The translations under genes and the position numbers were made by a program. A DNA stretch of 52,064 nucleotides from positions 1 through 52,064 of the forward strand of contig CAXKVV010000602.1 of the NCBI GenBank assembly GCA_964058805.1, written 5' to 3'. Every line of letters begins with the position of its first letter. Position 1 is the first letter of the stretch. Shown in pieces: positions 47,943-52,064 of this stretch. Origin of the DNA: Schoenoplectus triqueter. Lineage: Eukaryota; Streptophyta; Magnoliopsida; Poales; Cyperaceae. The notes under the pieces were generated by a model. That model saw only the letters and a program-made list of their open reading frames with translations. It ran no database searches and had not been told where the DNA came from.

Positions 47943-49369
47943 GGGTCCGTTTGGCAAATCAAGGAATAGCTTTGGAAGAGTGGTAATTTTGGAAGAGTGA
48001 TGGAATAATATTTTTTTGGAAGAGTGGTAAAAGAGTGGTATTCTTGACTATTCGGAAGAGCGAAAACATCGTTTGGCAGTTGTTACTCAGAATAGTTAAA
48101 ATATGAATAATTATGATACTAATAATGATGATGATGATAATAATAATAGTAAAATAATAATCATAATAGTAAGATAATAATAATAATAAAGTAATAAATA
48201 ATAATCATAATAAATAATAATATTATAATAGTGATATAATAAAAATATAAACATAATCATAATATAGTAATATAATAATAAAAAATTATAATTACAATCA
48301 TAATTATAATAATATAATAATAAATAATCATAATTTTAATAATATAATAATCATTATCATAATCATGATAATAATAATTATAGTCATAATCATAATAATA
48401 TAACCATAATCATAATCATAATAATATAATAATAAAAATATAATCATGATCATAAAAATAATTATAAATAATAATAATAATAATAAATTAATTATAAATA
48501 TAATCAACATATAATAATATAATACAACATAATAAAATAATAATAAAGTAATAAAAAATAATCATAATAAATAATAATATTATAATAGTAATATAATAAA
48601 AATATAAACATAATCATAATATAGTAATATAATAATAAAAAATTATAATTACAATCATAATTATAATAATATAATAATAATAAGTAATCATAATTTGAAT
48701 AATATAATTATAATATAATAATCATAATCATAATCATGATCATAATAATATAACCATAATCATAATCATAATAATATAATAATAATAATAATATAATCAT
48801 AATCATAAAAATAATTATAAATAATTATAATTATAATAATATAATAATAAATTAATCATCACAATAATCAACATATAATAATATAATACAACATAATTAA
48901 ATAATAATAAATAATAATAATCATAATCATAATCATCATAATATAATAATATAATATAAAAATTATATTTATAATAATAATAAATAATATAATAATACTA
49001 ATGGTAACGATAATATAATAACAATAATGATAATAATAATTTAATAATAATAATATAATGATAATAATAATGATAAATAATAATCATAATATTAATATAA
49101 TAATAAATTATAATCATAAATATAATATAATAATATAATAATACTAAATCTTAATCATAATCATAATATAATAATATAATATAATATAATCAAACAATAA
49201 TCGCTATTCCGACGAGAGCTAATCCGGTATTCCACCTATAAGTTGGTATACCGGATTAGCACTATTCCGCACTCTTCTATTTAGTCTAAAATTCGTTTGG
49301 CAAATTAATTCATCGGAATAACTATTTTATTCTAACTTTTTGTTATTCCATAGGGTGCCAAACGGACCC
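47943..49369. mobile_element. 1.43-kb inverted-repeat DNA element (MITE-like) next to TRS130
   Basis: The left end gggtccgtttggca (47943-47956) is the exact reverse complement of the right end tgccaaacggaccc (49356-49369). The candidate target duplication is aaa on each side, weak evidence for a PIF/Harbinger-type insertion. The subterminal left part has four ggaagagtggtaa-like repeats (47967-48060). The right part has a perfect 13-bp hairpin: gctaatccggtat (49218-49230) with ataccggattagc (49248-49260). The centre is low-complexity ATA/ATT sequence. No transposase is encoded. Confidence 0.8.
48102..49198. repeat. Imperfect ATA/ATC-type trinucleotide-like low-complexity tract (~1.1 kb)
   Basis: It is almost wholly built of aat, ata and cat words (aataataatcataataat...). 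A block of about 160 bp with few interruptions is duplicated: the stretch from about 48188 recurs from about 48545, an offset near 357 bp, including the shared phrase aaaaattataattacaatc. Minus-strand frames here encode only I, M and L runs and are not genes. Confidence 0.85.
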
Positions 49370-49523
49370 AAAGTTACTATTGTTCTTCCTTTCTACTCGG
49401 CGTCTTCTCGCCTTCCCTCATTCCAAGTCTAAGCTCCAGCAATGGCGACACCACAGATCTGATCCTCATCCCTACGCCGGTCCGTCGGAGTCTCATCTTC
49501 TCTGTTTCACATTGACTCGCAAC
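49370..49523 (+). promoter_or_regulatory. TRS130 leader/promoter-proximal region with a short uORF
   Basis: Only 154 bp separate the inverted-repeat element from the TRS130 start. The stretch is pyrimidine-rich (tgttcttcctttctactcgg). An upstream ATG at 49442 opens a 6-codon frame ending in TGA at 49460-49462, out of frame with the main start. The main frame is also open upstream to an ATG at 49380, so a 48-residue N-terminal extension is formally possible. Because the TRS130 family begins MANxLAQFQ, I take 49524 as the start. The transcription start could lie inside the transposon. Confidence 0.5.
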
Positions 49524-51609
49524 ATGGCGAACTACCTCGCTCAGTTCCAGTCCATCAAGAGCTCCTGCGATCGCCTTGTCATCTCTAGTATGTGTCTCAA
49601 ATACTCTCCAGATCCGTGATCTTCTCTCAGTCCCTGTTCAAATAGATGCTCTTGTTCACCTAATTCTGAAGTCAGCAAGTTGCTTTGCAGTTGATTTCAC
49701 CAAATAAATTGGAATCTATTTTAGCACTTAACGGTCAAGTTGAAATTCTTTCCGTCCGTTCCAGTATCTTGTACAAGGAAGTTTAGATCAATCTCAGGCT
49801 ACCTCATTTTATCAATCGCTAACATGTGGAACCTGTTTCTGACATGTTTCAGTTGAAGATGTAAGCGACTTGTGGCCCAGCATAAAGGAAGGATTTGAAG
49901 CACGCCTCCCTTTGAAGAAGGCTACACTTAATAACCGAACTAGAAACCTAGTTCATGTGGAAAATTTGCCGGCCGAGTTTATTCTGACGACTGATGCAAG
50001 ACTCAGGAGCCGCTTTCCTCAAGAACAGTATCTCTTCTGGTTTCGTGAGCCGTATGCCACTATTGTGCTTGTTTCTTGTGAGGTATGCTTACTGAAATCA
50101 TTGTTTGTACTTGTGCACTGCAATGCTTAATTGTGGAAGTGTTATATGTACTGAGTACAATTAAGGTGTATTTTCAAAATATGGTGTACTGATATAAAGT
50201 GGAAAACTGGAAATTAATTGCAATAATACTGATCTGGGATTTACTGGAAAATTGAGGCTCAATATGGCTTAATTTGATCGAACTGTTGCTTTACTGTACA
50301 GGCAGCACTGAATGTTCTTTCTGTTTACACAAACTGCATTGTTATTTTTGAGTGAAATTACTCAGTCAAAGATTAGTCGGGAAGTCATGACCTTAGTTGA
50401 ATGTACCAAAGCTTACTTGAGGATTAGTTGATGTCTGGCTGGACAGATTGACACCTATTGGGGCCAATCTGCATGCACAGTACTTCATTTTTATCAAAAC
50501 TGTTTGATCTTGGGGTACATGGCTTGGTTTAGACAAATAGCTTGACTTTGGAAATTCAGATTCTAAAATGATTTTTAGGGGGTATTAGATCATGGTTTTT
50601 ATATGGGTTATAGATGTACTACTTGCGATGCTGCAAGTCTGCACCACACTGTTATTTTTGTCATCGTCATTATTTATTTGTTTATTTATTTATTTCCAAT
50701 AAGGACCTTGATGAGTTCAAGACAATTCTAAAACCACGGTTGAAGTTGATTGTGCAAAATGAGGAGAGAGAGTGGTTCATAGTTTTTGTTTCTAAGGCTG
50801 ATCCTAGCAATGACCAAGCTGTCAAAATGGCCAAAAAGGTATATGCTCGGCTTGAGGTTGATTTCAACACCAAGAAGAGAGAAAGGTATACACATCATCT
50901 TGACTAATGTTGAATGCAATACTTTTCTCTTGATTCAAATGGCTGTAGCCAGCTTTACCATACCCCACTCACTTTATGTTGATCTCTGTTCATGGTTGGA
51001 AAAATTGTGTGTATCGTCAAATGTCACAGACCCCTGCTCCCAAAAAATAAAAGAAAATAAATAAATGAAATAAAGTAAAAAAAGAGAAGGGAAAAATTGA
51101 GAACAAACAGCCAAACAGTAAAAAATCTGAAATACTCTACACACTTGATAGTTGATACCAAGCATGCAGGGCTATATATAAGTGCATTATTATTTCCTGT
51201 CATTAGCTGTATATACATGTACAGGCATACTGCAATTAATTCTTTGGAAAGTTTCAATACTTGTAACATTAAAATAGGATTGAACTTGTAGGAGATTTCC
51301 AACCCAAACAGGTTCCAAAATCATTGATTCACTTGGTCTTGTAGCCATTAGATTCAGATCCAGACCTTTAAACTCCACATGTTCAAATGGTACCTATTCA
51401 TACAATTTAATTGGATTTTGAACAGGTGTTGCAAGTATGACCTGCATGGCCCTGAGACAAGCTTTTGGGAGGATTTAGATTTGAAATTAGCAGAGTGTAT
51501 CAGGAACACACTGGACAGGCGTGTCCAGTTCTATGAAGATGAGATTCGCAAACTCACTGAGCAGCGTTTCCTGCCTATCTGGAATTTCTGCAACTTCTTT
51601 ATTCTCAAA
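49524..51609 (+). CDS. TRS130: TRAPPII complex subunit TRS130/CLUB (TRAPPC10-like), N-terminal part, four exons
   Basis: Exons are 49524-49587, 49853-50082, 50704-50885 and 51426-51609, all with GT/AG introns (265, 621 and 540 bp). They encode 220 residues in one frame; the gene continues past the right edge (full plant proteins are about 1,250 residues). Recognisable blocks are MANYLAQFQSIKSSCDRL, LPAEFILTTDARLRSRFPQE, QYLFWFREPYATIVLV, LDEFKTILKPRLKLIVQNEE, EWFIVFVSKADPSNDQA, ECIRNTLDRRVQFYEDEIRK and LPIWNFCNFFILK. They closely resemble Arabidopsis TRS130/CLUB as I recall it. TRS130 is a TRAPPII-specific subunit. TRAPPII acts at the trans-Golgi network, in Rab-A GTPase activation and vesicle delivery to the cell plate. 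The last exon ends in phase 0 at aaa/gtatga. No defects are seen, so the gene is probably functional. Its promoter region is unusually close to a transposon. Confidence 0.93.
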
Positions 51610-52064
51610 GTATGAGCTCACAAATTGAACTTACTATAACTAAATAAAGAGTCGCGCAATTGGTGCACAGTATTAGATTTCAAGTTCTGTTTTTATTAAT
51701 TAAGAAATGTACTTACATTTAGGTGTTTAACTTGCTTGCTTCAATATTATATTTTGGCGCGACTTCAAGTTTGACCAATTTGACATCCCTGTTTTGTTTC
51801 TCTTAGCCTGTATGCTTCTGCTAACAGAAGTTAGAGCTATGGGTTTAAGTTTAGGTTTTGTTGGGTATAATTCACTGCAGTAAAATTGTTTCGTGTTGAA
51901 TGCAATTGAGTTTAGGCTTTATGGGTTGAATTGAACTAGGGACTCAAGTACCTTTACCTGGCCAATTTTAGTGCTTGAATGTTGAAGCATAAATTATGTC
52001 ATAGAGAAGTTTCAAATCCTTAAATTTCAAGAAAGCCATCCAGAACTCTTGAAGTGGCAATTTG
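51610..52064 (+). other. TRS130 intron 4 (partial)
   Basis: The sequence after the donor gtatga is T-rich and non-coding. I found no sequence encoding the next expected block of TRS130, so the intron extends beyond the window. Confidence 0.7.

Noticed and set aside
48328..48510. Minus-strand frame of I, L, M and Y resembling a membrane segment
   Set aside because: It is a translation artefact of the ATA/ATC low-complexity tract.
50682..51302. Several 60-90 codon frames on both strands around TRS130 exons 3 and 4
   Set aside because: They are shadows of TRS130 exons or AT-rich intron sequence. The plus-strand exon frame with GT/AG borders explains the conserved residues.

Overview
The window is nuclear DNA of a flowering plant, most likely a eudicot. 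Intron-containing genes match plant families (an NDR1/HIN1-like protein and the TRAPPII subunit TRS130/CLUB). Plant-type LINE, LTR, Helitron and hAT remnants fill the space between them. I cannot name the species.

1-28,714: a head-to-tail satellite array. Monomers of 171-184 bp are arranged in a 14-monomer higher-order repeat (HOR) of 2,543 bp. Eleven full HOR copies and a 736-bp partial twelfth are present, and the left window edge lies inside the array. Copies 1-9 differ by only a few positions. Copies 10-12, next to the array edge, carry many more changes. This is the architecture expected of a centromeric or pericentromeric satellite, but nothing in the sequence proves centromere function. 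No reading frame of 60 codons or more lies in the array.

28,715-31,320: a single two-exon NHL gene starts only about 1.3 kb from the satellite edge, with a (CT)13 run just before its start codon.

31,320-34,606: AT-rich intergenic DNA with small tandem duplications, a probable minus-strand Helitron end, an old non-coding repeat holding a cluster of palindromic CGTTATAACG-like motifs, and a 451-bp inverted-repeat MITE.

34,607-47,120: a nested retrotransposon complex. A 5'-truncated, dead L1-type LINE (EN tail, RT with YADD, zf-RVT, poly(A)) is flanked by two diverged direct copies of about 1 kb of host sequence that abut its two ends, as an exceptionally long target-site duplication would. 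The LINE was later hit by at least five insertions: a 456-bp solo LTR (exact 5-bp TSD), a 470-bp Helitron, a roughly 5.1-kb LTR-like element, a 1,020-bp LTR-like insertion and a 412-bp hAT MITE (7/8 TSD). Removing the first two restores the LINE reading frame exactly.

47,121-52,064: old repeat DNA, then a 1.43-kb inverted-repeat element whose middle is about 1.1 kb of ATA/ATT-type low-complexity sequence, ending 154 bp before the start codon of TRS130. Four exons encode the first 220 residues of TRS130 and the gene runs off the right edge.

The two genes are unrelated in function. The interest of the window lies in the sharp transition from a homogenised HOR satellite to genic DNA and in the stacked transposon history. 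Divergence statements are by eye; no alignments or searches were run.
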